NCBI GenBank assembly: GCA_020137815.1
Contig: CM035358.1
Coordinates: forward strand, 6,928,842-6,992,841
DNA length: 64,000 nt
Direction of reading: 5' to 3'
From: Hormiphora californensis
Lineage: Eukaryota; Ctenophora; Tentaculata; Cydippida; Pleurobrachiidae
In this document: positions 22,015-30,455 of the stretch, piece after piece
Numbering within the stretch: the stretch's first letter is position 1
Layout: each line of letters begins with the position of its first letter
Position numbers and translations under genes: made by a program
The notes under the pieces: model-generated
Told to the model about the DNA's origin: nothing
The model's input: only the letters and a program-made list of their open reading frames with translations
The model's database searches: none

Positions 22015-24924
22015 CTACTCAGAGAAGGCCTTGGAAAACAACAGTGTTTTTAGATCAGTTTTGAACCTCTGTAAAGTCCTAGATCGACGGAGCTCCCGCG
22101 GAAGATTGTTCCATAGCTTAGGCCCTGATACACTGAAAGCCCTCTCCGTTGTTTTGTATTTGGGATGCGGAGTTTCAAGAAGAAGATCATCATAATCTGC
22201 ACGAAGTGTCATTGGTTTTTTCTTCCTCTTTTCCAGAAGGCCACTTAGGTATTCGGGTGCAAGGCCGTTCACACATTTATAGACCAGAACACAGGTTTTG
22301 AAATTGATCCTTTCGCTCACTGGTAGGAAATGTAATGCCTTACGCAACGTCGTTGTGCCTTGCCACCTCCTCTGTCCATAAATGAATCTAGCTGCTGCAT
22401 TTTGTACCTTTTGTAACTCAGCAACATTCCGTTTAGTCATCCCAGACATCAGAGAATTGCAGTAGTCTATTTTTGAATGAACTAAGCTGCATACCAATAT
22501 TGTCCTAAGCTTCCGAGATAGCTTTCCAGCAATTCGCCACAGATTAACCAGAGTAGATTTACATGACCTGACCACAGCCGTGACGTGCTCATCTAAGGAC
22601 AGCTTCGAGTCAAAGTACACCCCAAGGTTCTTCGCCGAACTCGTTACCAATGAGGGCCCACTATCTTCAAATAGCTGCATAGAGCCAACAGAACTACCAC
22701 CTCTCGGGGACAAAATCAGTACTTCAGTCTTAGTTGGGTTAAGTTGAAGGAAGTTTGTCGTGAGCCACGCCTGTATGTCAGAGACACAGCGCTTTAACTT
22801 TTGTTCTACCTCTGAGATATCATCCGAGGAATATGCCGCATAGACCTGTGTATCATCCGCATAAAAGTGAATACCAACACCATGTCGATCAGCAATGGCT
22901 TCTAGCTCAGTCGTGTAACAAATGAACAATATCGGTCCTAAAATAGACCCCTGTGGGACTCCGATGGATAGTTCGGCAAGGGCTGACTTCATATCCCCCA
23001 ACACCACTGCAGCATTACGCCCCGTTAAGTAACTCTGAAACCAACTCAGAGTAGTCCCCTTTACTCCATACAACTTTTCTAGCCGCTTCAGAAGTATCGC
23101 ATGATTCACTGTATCAAAAGCAGCACTTAAGTCTAACAACAAAAGTACTACCTTCGACTTGTCATCAGTCAGAGTCAGTAGATCATCAAAGATCCGTAAG
23201 GTGGCAGTTTCGCAACTTTTGTGTCGACGATATGCAGATTGTTTCTTCGAGAGTAAACTGTTATCCTCCAGGTGCCTTACAAACTGGTCCGCTGCACACT
23301 TCTCTATTAGCTTTCCAAGGAACGGAAGGTTACTCACCGGTCGATAGTTTCCCAAGTCATCCGGGTCTAGATTTGCCTTCTTGATGGTTGGACGAATCAA
23401 TGCCGTTTTTAAAGCCGTAGGAAAAACCCCCGATGACAAGCTATCATTAACTATTTTCGACAAGATAGGAAGTAGTTCACCAAACAGTTTTCGTACAAAG
23501 GATGTTGGTATAGGATCAAGGGTACAGTGTTTCGTGCTCATTTCCATGATGGTAGACCGAAGCACCTCATCAGAAACCGGCTCAAATTTGAAAATCGGAA
23601 CAGATGATGGTGAGTCACTTTGAGTAGTCATGGAGACAGGTTGAACGTGATTATGGCACTTCTCCATTCCTCGATAGATTTTCTCAACCTTCCCTTTAAA
23701 AGCTCCCATGAAGGTGTCAGCAAGCTTGCCTTTTTCAATGTTCCCAGGCATGACTTCAACATTTTCCCTCCCCAGAAGGTGGTTCGAAGTTTGCCAAGTA
23801 GCCCGAGGGTCATGCTGTTGTTCTTCGAGACGAGCCGCGAAGTAGTTTTCTCTTACTCCAGTCAGGATTTTATCAGTTTCCTTCTCCTGTGCTTTACAGT
23901 CCTCAAAGAAGTTGAGTATCACAACAGGGTCTGTTTTGGTCCGAAGAATTGCCCTATATTTTCTTTCTTTCCTCCTTCTTTCCCTTCTTGCCCCCTGGCA
24001 GATCTCATAGTTCTGTGTGAACCATTTATTACTGCGAGTTTTAACCTTCCTAGTAACCACGGGCGCCCGACTATCCATAAACCCCGTCAACACCGAGATA
24101 TACAGTTCAACACACTGGTCCAGGTCATCAGGTAACTCATCACAGAGATCCGACTGAAGAATGTCTTCCCTAAGATCCTCAATGTCAAGGTCTTTCATTT
24201 TTCGGCTTGTAACTAGTTTAAACTCACTGTTAGAACTACAGCCTGCCACATTTAGAGAGAAGCTCACTAGTGAATGATCAGGAAGAGCAGGTGCCCTATA
24301 AGTTTCCAGTCCGTCCAACGCCGTAAGGTCAGCATCCCTGGTTAGTACCAAATCAAGTGTGCCACCCCTCACATGCGTAGGCCCGATAACATGTTGAGAC
24401 CATCCCTCCGACAGAATAAGCGCTTTAAACTTCTGTGTGAATCGGTCAGTATCATCTTGGAATCTCACATTAAAGTCGCCCATGACAACAGGAACGCCGC
24501 CCTTTGATACAAAGGAATTTAGATAGCTGCCAAACTCAGTTATGAAGTGATTATAGTCATTCCCTGTGCGATAGATAACAGCAAGCCGGACTCCAACACT
24601 GCCCTTCACGAAGATCTCCAGACATTCAAAAGACTTCGTGGATGTTTTACACGTAGTAAACTTGATCTTATTCCGAATAATGAACGCCACTCCACCCCCT
24701 CGCTTCCCTTTCCTCGGTGCATTAACTAGAGTGTGCTTCCAATCCCCTACCTCCGCCGCCAGTGAAGATTCATCTAAGTTAAGCCACGTTTCAGTAAGAG
24801 CTAGAATCCCAAGTCCATTTTCGACCATCATTCCCATGACCGGATTAACCTTGTTCCGCAGGGAAAAACAGTTGCCAAGTCCCACCTTAATGGTCCTGCA
24901 CCCTACCTTCCCTAAATCAGCCAC
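22015..24924 (-). CDS. LINE ORF2: AP-endonuclease plus reverse transcriptase
   Basis: 969 residues. Residues ~1-230 are an exonuclease-endonuclease-phosphatase domain: ILALTETWL (metal-binding Glu), VPVVMGDFNVRF (Asp/Asn) and LPDHSLVSF (catalytic Asp-His). The RT core lies around residues 480-780: LIRPTIKK, LGNYRPVSNLPFLGK, LLDLSAAFDTVNH (motif A), GVPQGSILGPILF (motif B) and HFYADDTQVY (catalytic DD). The C-terminus (NAAARFIYGQRRW, LHFLPVSERINFK) is typical of CR1/L2/Rex-like elements and has no RNase H. It would nick target DNA and copy the element RNA by target-primed reverse transcription. Confidence 0.9.
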   Translation of the reverse strand: MADLGKVGCRTIKVGLGNCFSLRNKVNPVMGMMVENGLGILALTETWLNLDESSLAAEVGDWKHTLVNAPRKGKRGGGVAFIIRNKIKFTTCKTSTKSFECLEIFVKGSVGVRLAVIYRTGNDYNHFITEFGSYLNSFVSKGGVPVVMGDFNVRFQDDTDRFTQKFKALILSEGWSQHVIGPTHVRGGTLDLVLTRDADLTALDGLETYRAPALPDHSLVSFSLNVAGCSSNSEFKLVTSRKMKDLDIEDLREDILQSDLCDELPDDLDQCVELYISVLTGFMDSRAPVVTRKVKTRSNKWFTQNYEICQGARRERRRKERKYRAILRTKTDPVVILNFFEDCKAQEKETDKILTGVRENYFAARLEEQQHDPRATWQTSNHLLGRENVEVMPGNIEKGKLADTFMGAFKGKVEKIYRGMEKCHNHVQPVSMTTQSDSPSSVPIFKFEPVSDEVLRSTIMEMSTKHCTLDPIPTSFVRKLFGELLPILSKIVNDSLSSGVFPTALKTALIRPTIKKANLDPDDLGNYRPVSNLPFLGKLIEKCAADQFVRHLEDNSLLSKKQSAYRRHKSCETATLRIFDDLLTLTDDKSKVVLLLLDLSAAFDTVNHAILLKRLEKLYGVKGTTLSWFQSYLTGRNAAVVLGDMKSALAELSIGVPQGSILGPILFICYTTELEAIADRHGVGIHFYADDTQVYAAYSSDDISEVEQKLKRCVSDIQAWLTTNFLQLNPTKTEVLILSPRGGSSVGSMQLFEDSGPSLVTSSAKNLGVYFDSKLSLDEHVTAVVRSCKSTLVNLWRIAGKLSRKLRTILVCSLVHSKIDYCNSLMSGMTKRNVAELQKVQNAAARFIYGQRRWQGTTTLRKALHFLPVSERINFKTCVLVYKCVNGLAPEYLSGLLEKRKKKPMTLRADYDDLLLETPHPKYKTTERAFSVSGPKLWNNLPRELRRSRTLQRFKTDLKTLLFSKAFSE

Positions 24925-24941
24925 ACGCCCATCTTCACCAA

Positions 24942-26060
24942 CTAGTTTTTTGCATTCCTTAGTTTAAGAAGGAAAACAGGACAGTCAGGCGAACCGGCAT
25001 TGTGTAAGTTGGCATTACCCTTCAGCTTAGGGTCACTGGCATTTTTACAGTTGGTGCAACACACTTTCCCCCTGTTCTTACAATCCTTTGTCTTGTGGCC
25101 TTCCGCACAGAACATACATGTAGCCTGTGGTTGCTCGCATTCCCACGCTTTGTGGCCAAATTTCTGGCAACGGTAGCACTGTGGAATATAGTACCGATCT
25201 TCCACCCTACAGGAAACATTTCTAACGAAAAGTTTTCCTCCCTTGACCAACAGGTCCCGTAGAGCGCAAGAAACTCTCAACCCCACGTTAACCCGTTCTC
25301 TCGCTCTCGATTTCCCAACATAGACAACCTCCAAAGTATGCCCCTGGTCTAATAGAGAGCTCACCTTAGAGTTCTTCATCCGAATCATCTCAACTATGGC
25401 ACTATCCAAATCACTCCGGCCCATATCAACTGGAAATTCTTCCACGGGAAGTGGAAAGTCCTTAACCGTAACTTTAGGCAGTTTAATAGATGTCTTATAG
25501 GTCGCTGCCTCGGGAAGAACTGCCTTAAGCTGACTCTCAGCGGATTGAAGCATGTCCTGATCGGGTAAGGCAATTATTACATCGCCATTGGCCTCCGCCC
25601 TCATGAAGGACACAGGTGTCGCCTTTAGAGCCTCAGAAGCTCGTTTTACAGCCGTATCTCCCGCATTACTAATCGTAATTTTTGCAGCAGGTTTCTTAAG
25701 AACTTCAGCAAATGACCCACCGAGATTCTCACCAGGACTCGCCCTTAACCCCACACCATCACCCCGACGTAAGTCCATTTCTCCAACAAGTTTCTCTACT
25801 ATGAAATCAGCGTGCTTACCAAGCTCACTCACAACACATCGAGCAATCTCATCTCCACTAGCCCCGGTCTGCCCAAACCCCTTAGCCTTCCCGCTGTCCA
25901 CAGAATCAAAACACGGGGGGCATAGCCAGCATAATCCCACGAGTTTACTTACTTCGACGGGTACGGGCGGATCAGCATCATCTCGCTCCTCTTTGCACAT
26001 CAAACATACCATCTTCTCTGTAACTGCTATCTCTGCAGCCGCCTTTCTCGTTATTGTCAT
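24942..26060 (-). CDS. LINE ORF1: gag-like nucleic-acid-binding protein
   Basis: 372 residues. An N-terminal Cys cluster (MVCLMCKEERDD ... LCWLCPPCFDS) resembles a PHD/zinc-ribbon. The middle is an RRM-like alpha/beta region, and the C-terminus has tandem zinc knuckles (CYRCQKFGHKAWEC, CMFCAEGHKTKDC, CCTNC). Zinc-knuckle ORF1 proteins of Jockey/CR1-type LINEs coat the element RNA. It is directly followed by ORF2, which probably depends on reinitiation. Confidence 0.85.
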   Translation of the reverse strand: MTITRKAAAEIAVTEKMVCLMCKEERDDADPPVPVEVSKLVGLCWLCPPCFDSVDSGKAKGFGQTGASGDEIARCVVSELGKHADFIVEKLVGEMDLRRGDGVGLRASPGENLGGSFAEVLKKPAAKITISNAGDTAVKRASEALKATPVSFMRAEANGDVIIALPDQDMLQSAESQLKAVLPEAATYKTSIKLPKVTVKDFPLPVEEFPVDMGRSDLDSAIVEMIRMKNSKVSSLLDQGHTLEVVYVGKSRARERVNVGLRVSCALRDLLVKGGKLFVRNVSCRVEDRYYIPQCYRCQKFGHKAWECEQPQATCMFCAEGHKTKDCKNRGKVCCTNCKNASDPKLKGNANLHNAGSPDCPVFLLKLRNAKN

Positions 26061-26896
26061 CTTCTAGATGGGGAATTGAGGTGCCTCACGACAACCTCAA
26101 ATTAATTTGTTTAAAGTAGTGTTGAAAAGTTTGAAACATTGCGTTTTTTTCTTGTTGTTTTTACATGTCTTACTCTTAGTTACTTAAAAATTTACCTGCA
26201 ATTGCAGCCTCTAACACATATCTTATTGTTTCATAACGCAACTACTGGAGATGAAGAAGACGCCACTGAAAACTTGAAGCACTGCAATACACGCTGGGTG
26301 ACATTGGTTCTGAATCCTTCCGTAAGTTTTTTTGAGATCCAAAATAATCACTGCGCTGGTAATCTTACTTGTATCCCGGCCCTGTTTACGACTTTCTTTT
26401 TTTTGCAGAATCAACCAGACAATCGCTAACAAAAGACACTGGCGAGCTAACTAGCAGACAACTGCAGTCAGATGAAGCATCTTCGTCTTCTTCTTCGAGT
26501 GTCGGGTGTGAGACCCTAAAGAACTATCGCGACTTTCGCCATTGTGATTTGGTCGACACTGGTGTGAGTGGCCTATGACAACACACCTTCTACACAACGA
26601 TAGATGGGCTAAACAAGGAGGACAGAAGGAGTATCTTTTGCAATCATTAATTGGAGGACCAACAACTTTAATTGAGTCACTGTTGAAGCGGTAATGAAGT
26701 CCCAGAAAGCTCTCCTGAACATCAAATGTTATCTAACTACAACTCAACTGAACTATCGCGATACCGTTGGCACGAACTATTATCTTGACATGGGCTCAGA
26801 GTGACCAAAAACTTCCTACTTCTTATCGATTTTGTTTGATTATCTGAGCTCCTGACCTGCACCGTTTGTAACGGTGATTTTTGTACACACTCTGCT
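26061..26896. other. LINE 5' flank and possible exons; nothing certain
   Basis: Two segments look exon-like: 26210-26321 (acceptor GCAG, donor TCC|GTAAGT) and one after the acceptor TTTTTTTGCAG at 26408. The latter opens a Ser-rich frame ending in a stop at about 26577. Their phases do not match each other, so I do not assign them to a gene. Confidence 0.25.
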
Positions 26897-27865
26897 TTGA
26901 TGGAGAAGCACAGCAATGCTTTCACACAGTGGTGTGAGAGTAATGGACTGACAGATGAAGCATGTCCCTCAGCGAGTGTGATGAAGGCAGTAGAGTGTCT
27001 GCTAAATGATGCTGCGTGCCAGAGCCACGGTAACAATTTTGATTCATCAAGAGTTACTGCAGCTAAACTCAACACGAAGAATAAGCCTGAGTTGATAAAT
27101 ATGATCCAGAATTATGCTTGGTTTTGTCACATGGTGGTCCTGCCATATGTTGTGGAAGTGGACGCTGAGTTGTACAAAGATACGACAAAAAAGCTAGAGG
27201 AGACAGAGAATAAGCTGGAAGAGGTAACAGGGAAGATCAATTCCATGCAAGAGACCGTTATTAAGTCTCAGGAAGCGTTGTTATCTTGTCAAGAGACGGT
27301 GATAACTCTCCAGGGCTCTCTCCTCTCTGAGAAGAGCAAGAAGATTGAAGAGACGATGTCTTCTGTCAAAGAAGAACTGAAGGGCTATGCAGCAGTTGTG
27401 AAGAAGAGCTGCACTGCCTCGCTTGCTCCTAGGAAGCTACAAGCAGCCATGGTGAAGGCGTCCAGTGTGGAGGACAGGTCCAGCAACCTGATTTTCTACG
27501 GGTTGGAGGAGTCTGTTGGAGAGGAGAAGACTGAGGATGTTGTTCTGAATGTTTTGGAACACACAAACGAGAAGCCGAAACTGGTAAGCTGTAGGAGGCT
27601 TGGCGAGAAGAAGGAAGGGAAGAAGCGGCCTGTCAAGGTGGTACTTCACAACCGAGATATGGTACGCTCCATTCTGGCAAGGTCTGGGATGCTGAGGGAA
27701 GTGGAGGGAATGGAAGATGTTTACATTTGTCCAGATAGGACTGTTGAAGAGAGAAGTGAGAGAAAGAGACTCGTTTCTAAGTTGAAGCAGCAGAGAGAGA
27801 CTGAGCCACACGTTAAGTGGGGTATTGTGAGAGGTAGTGTGATTAGAAGAGATGAGAAGAAATGA
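26897..27865 (+). CDS. LINE ORF1p-like protein (coiled coil plus RRM-like), no adjacent RT
   Basis: 322 residues in one exon. The N-terminal ~95 residues are unrecognised. A coiled coil spans about 95-160 (LEETENKLEEVTGKINSMQE and following heptads). The C-terminal half begins SSNLIFYGLEES and contains a VSCRRLG segment, VKVVLHNRDMVRSIL and CPDRTVEERSERKRLVSKLK, which is the RRM plus C-terminal domain pattern of L1/CR1-type ORF1 proteins. A polyadenylation signal AATAAA lies at 28187. No RT or endonuclease follows, so this is a solo ORF1 fragment of a LINE or a co-opted gene. The frame is intact. Confidence 0.65.
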   Translation: MMEKHSNAFTQWCESNGLTDEACPSASVMKAVECLLNDAACQSHGNNFDSSRVTAAKLNTKNKPELINMIQNYAWFCHMVVLPYVVEVDAELYKDTTKKLEETENKLEEVTGKINSMQETVIKSQEALLSCQETVITLQGSLLSEKSKKIEETMSSVKEELKGYAAVVKKSCTASLAPRKLQAAMVKASSVEDRSSNLIFYGLEESVGEEKTEDVVLNVLEHTNEKPKLVSCRRLGEKKEGKKRPVKVVLHNRDMVRSILARSGMLREVEGMEDVYICPDRTVEERSERKRLVSKLKQQRETEPHVKWGIVRGSVIRRDEKK

Positions 27866-28186
27866 GACAGACAATTCATATTAATTTCTATACAATATTA
27901 TTTGATTTAGAGTGTTTCCGCGGTGTAAGCGCTCATTCGGTGAGCCTGCCTCGTTCTTGTGGGTACATGATATTGTTTCAGTATTCATTTGAACGTTCAA
28001 AATCAAAATCAAATACCGATAGTGCTCAATCGACGGGGCGAGGGCATGGACTATTATTTAGCAGCATCAGTAACTACATCCATTACTATTGAACATTTAC
28101 CATGGACATTGTGGCCGAGAGTACAGACAATTTAATATGTAATTGTGTTGTGTGATAGAACTCTATAGTCCTTCCCAATCGTGTAA

Positions 28187-28192
28187 AATAAA
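28187..28192 (+). promoter_or_regulatory. polyadenylation signal AATAAA
   Basis: 320 bp past the stop of the ORF1-like gene, with a GT-rich stretch shortly upstream. Plausible but untested. Confidence 0.4.
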
Positions 28193-28214
28193 GGCTATTT
28201 TGGGAAATCTCGGG

Positions 28215-28503
28215 GCCGGGGGGGGGGGGGGGGGTTCAACACCTGTTCCAATGTGACCATAATGGTACCCCAAATCACATCCTAAAAGTATACGACTCTA
28301 AAGTCGGATTTTTTGAAACTGTCGCACCCCTGAAATAACAAAATTTGTCATATCTCCGATTCATGATAAGATAGAGACTTGAAATTTGGAGGTTCGGAAG
28401 AACTTAGCAAGATCTTCGTAACCTCCAAATTTCAAGTCTCTATCTCATCAGGAACCGGACTTATGGTCATTTAAAGAAATTTGAAAACTAAAAAACGACA
28501 GTT
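28215..28503. repeat. poly-G run and hairpin
   Basis: A run of about 18 G (28218 on) is followed by inverted arms AGATAGAGACTTGAAATTTG (28369) and its complement (about 28430-28446) around AGATCTT. The same style of internal hairpin occurs in the MITE at 739-1163. Confidence 0.55.
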
Positions 28504-29337
28504 GGGGGGGACATGTTAATTTTGTTAACTTTGTTAATATTAACATCGAAAAAATAGGTGATTTATTAACATAATTAACAAAAGTTAACAAACATTAACA
28601 AATGCCATTTATACCATCTAAAGTCCCTTTAGCACGTGTTTTTTGGTATTACACTTGCTGCATGTTGTTCTGCGAACAAAGATATTCCTTCTGCATGATT
28701 TTCATGCCCCTAAGCCGTCTACTACAGCCTTCCCACAACGATTTGTTCCATTTTGCAAATTTTAACAAAAATTAGCCAAACTGAACTATGTACAATTGAA
28801 GTCAAATGACACTAATTCACATTTTCCAACCTCAAAAACTTAATAAGACTCATGAATTTACCTTCAATCGAAAAATATCCCAAAAATAATTTTTTCTAAA
28901 AAAACACAAGGATTTGTAGCGAAGCAAATTTTCAATCTTTAACAAAAAAAACGATTTTGGGATTTTTTTTTCTTATTTTTCGAACAGAAACGTTGTGCAT
29001 CACTTTCTCTCGTCTGAAGAATGGATTATCAATGAAAAAATCACATTCAAGTGACATTTTAGACGCTAAATTGAAATATTCGTACCTTTTAATTTTCATC
29101 AATATGGATCCAAAAACCTTGTATTTTGGACTTTGGATATCGGAGGAGGCCTTGCATGGGTATACAAACGTTAGATAAGTCATTAAACTATAAAATTAAA
29201 CCAGTTAAAGTCGTATTATCAACCGATAACTTCAATATTTTGGGATTTGTTAATTTTGTTAATTTTGTTAATTAACGTTAATTAACAAAATCGGAAAAAA
29301 GAGGTGATTTATAAACAATTAACATGTCCCCCCCCCC
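28504..29337. mobile_element. G-run/C-run bounded element with TTTTGTTAA repeats
   Basis: Begins GGGGGGGACATGTTAATT and ends with the inverse (AATTAACATGTCCCCCCC). Next to each end are short TTTTGTTAA / TTAACAAAA tandem repeats. It truncates the Merlin transposase ORF at 29338. It resembles the larger element at 31628-33247 in plan (G-run, then CATGTTGG/CATGTTAA, then TTTTGTT repeats). No target duplication was found. Confidence 0.6.
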
Positions 29338-30050
29338 GTGTAGCCAAGAGAGGAGAGTTGGTTGTAAGCGGCCCACTGATCTGTGTGTATAGTAGTACCG
29401 GGAAGGACATGTCGTTGTATCAGGGGCAGAAGGGTTCCAGCATCTCGTCGGTTCAGGGGGCACTGGATCAGAAAACAATGGCCTGTTCTGCGACAAACGC
29501 CTCCTAGGACCCACGCTCCTTCCCGAAGAGTTCCACGATTGTATTTCCTCCGTCCCATCATCGCTTCATCTAACTCAACTATTTCGCCAGGTCCCCCGAT
29601 CGGTTGAGGGTTGTTGAGGATCCAAATTGCTACTGCTTCTAGGAGGGAAGCCTTCCACTCGGTTACAGATTTCCGGGACAATCCTGTGTACGCTGCTGTG
29701 TCTACATTCGTCAGGTTCTTGGAACTGAAGCAGTAGAGAAGTTGTAGTAGGCTGGAGAATGGTATCTTGGAATTTGACAGGTAGGAACCGAAACGGCAGC
29801 TTTTGGTCTTACTGCATCCAGTAGCTGAGCAACGGAAAATCCACAAGTCAGGTGATTTTGTAGCAGAGCAGGGTTTAAGGATCATGGTACTGGTGCAGGC
29901 ACATTGGACTGTAGTGAGGAGGATCCCCTTCTGAAGCAGGAATTGCCGGGAGGACTCCTCGTCCTTGGTGATAGTCATCATCTCGGAGAAGATTCCAGGT
30001 GAAGAGGGTTGAGAAGGCATAACTGATGTTGATACTAAGACTGTAAACAC
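29338..30050 (-). pseudogene. Merlin (IS1016-type) transposase, C-terminally truncated
   Basis: About 237 element-derived residues. The N-terminus has a zinc-ribbon-like Cys set (CACTS...FRCSATGC). The ISXO2-like DDE domain shows the first Asp in IVELDEAMMGRRKYNRG and the second in TTIHTDQWAAYNQLSSLGY. The third acidic residue and the rest of the domain are missing because the G-run element at 28504-29337 follows directly. Start ATG at 30050. It lies downstream of, and in the same orientation as, the EXOC2 exons. Confidence 0.75.
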
Positions 30051-30199
30051 TCAACTATATATACTAACTGCTGTGCAATCAAACGTCACAGGGAATTCGT
30101 ATAGACATGAGGATTACCATGTCTAGCACTATTGTTAGTCGTCACCCACCTCATTATATAGGCGGTCCCCGGTGTCACTGTCTCCGACGCTATTATAAG

Positions 30200-30455
30200 T
30201 CTCACATCTGATAATTACTATGGCTGTCTCACATGTAAAATATGGTCCCTTAACTTTCTAGGGTCCTTAAAAGGGTCCCTTAAAGGGTCCCTTAACCGGT
30301 CGGGCTTCTTCTCACCTGCCAGTAAAAAATTACCCGTAATGGTGAGTATTACTTACTGAGTAACTTACCCGGTGAGCTGTCAGGCCTCTGACCACAGTTC
30401 TCTTGACGAAATGAGAGGGTCAGGTCAATGCTCTGACAGCCAGTGTGTAACTTAC
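30200..30455. other. sequence after the last traced EXOC2 exon
   Basis: TTAAGGGTCCC repeats (30240-30300) and an imperfect inverted repeat around CTGTCAG...CTGACAG (30367-30440). The C-terminal EXOC2 exon was expected here or further left but was not identified. Confidence 0.35.

Larger units (their letters stand above)
22015..26060 (-). mobile_element. two-ORF APE-type LINE, CR1/L2-like, both ORFs open
   Basis: ORF1 (24942-26060) and ORF2 (22015-24924) lie in tandem on the minus strand with 17 bp between them and no frameshift or stop. The gag-like ORF1 with zinc knuckles and the ORF2 with an AP-endonuclease and RT have the architecture of the Jockey/CR1 group. The exact 5' and 3' ends and the target duplication could not be fixed; the 3' UTR probably extends below 22015. 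Open ORFs suggest recent activity. Confidence 0.85.

Noticed and set aside
22015-24924. Plus-strand ORFs (23159, 23620, 24638 and others)
   Set aside because: Shadows of the LINE ORF2 on the minus strand.
30357-30440. Additional EXOC2 exon (SIDLTLSFRQENCG...)
   Set aside because: It would need an intron of only about 22 nt after 30456, and the peptide does not resemble the SEC5 C-terminus.
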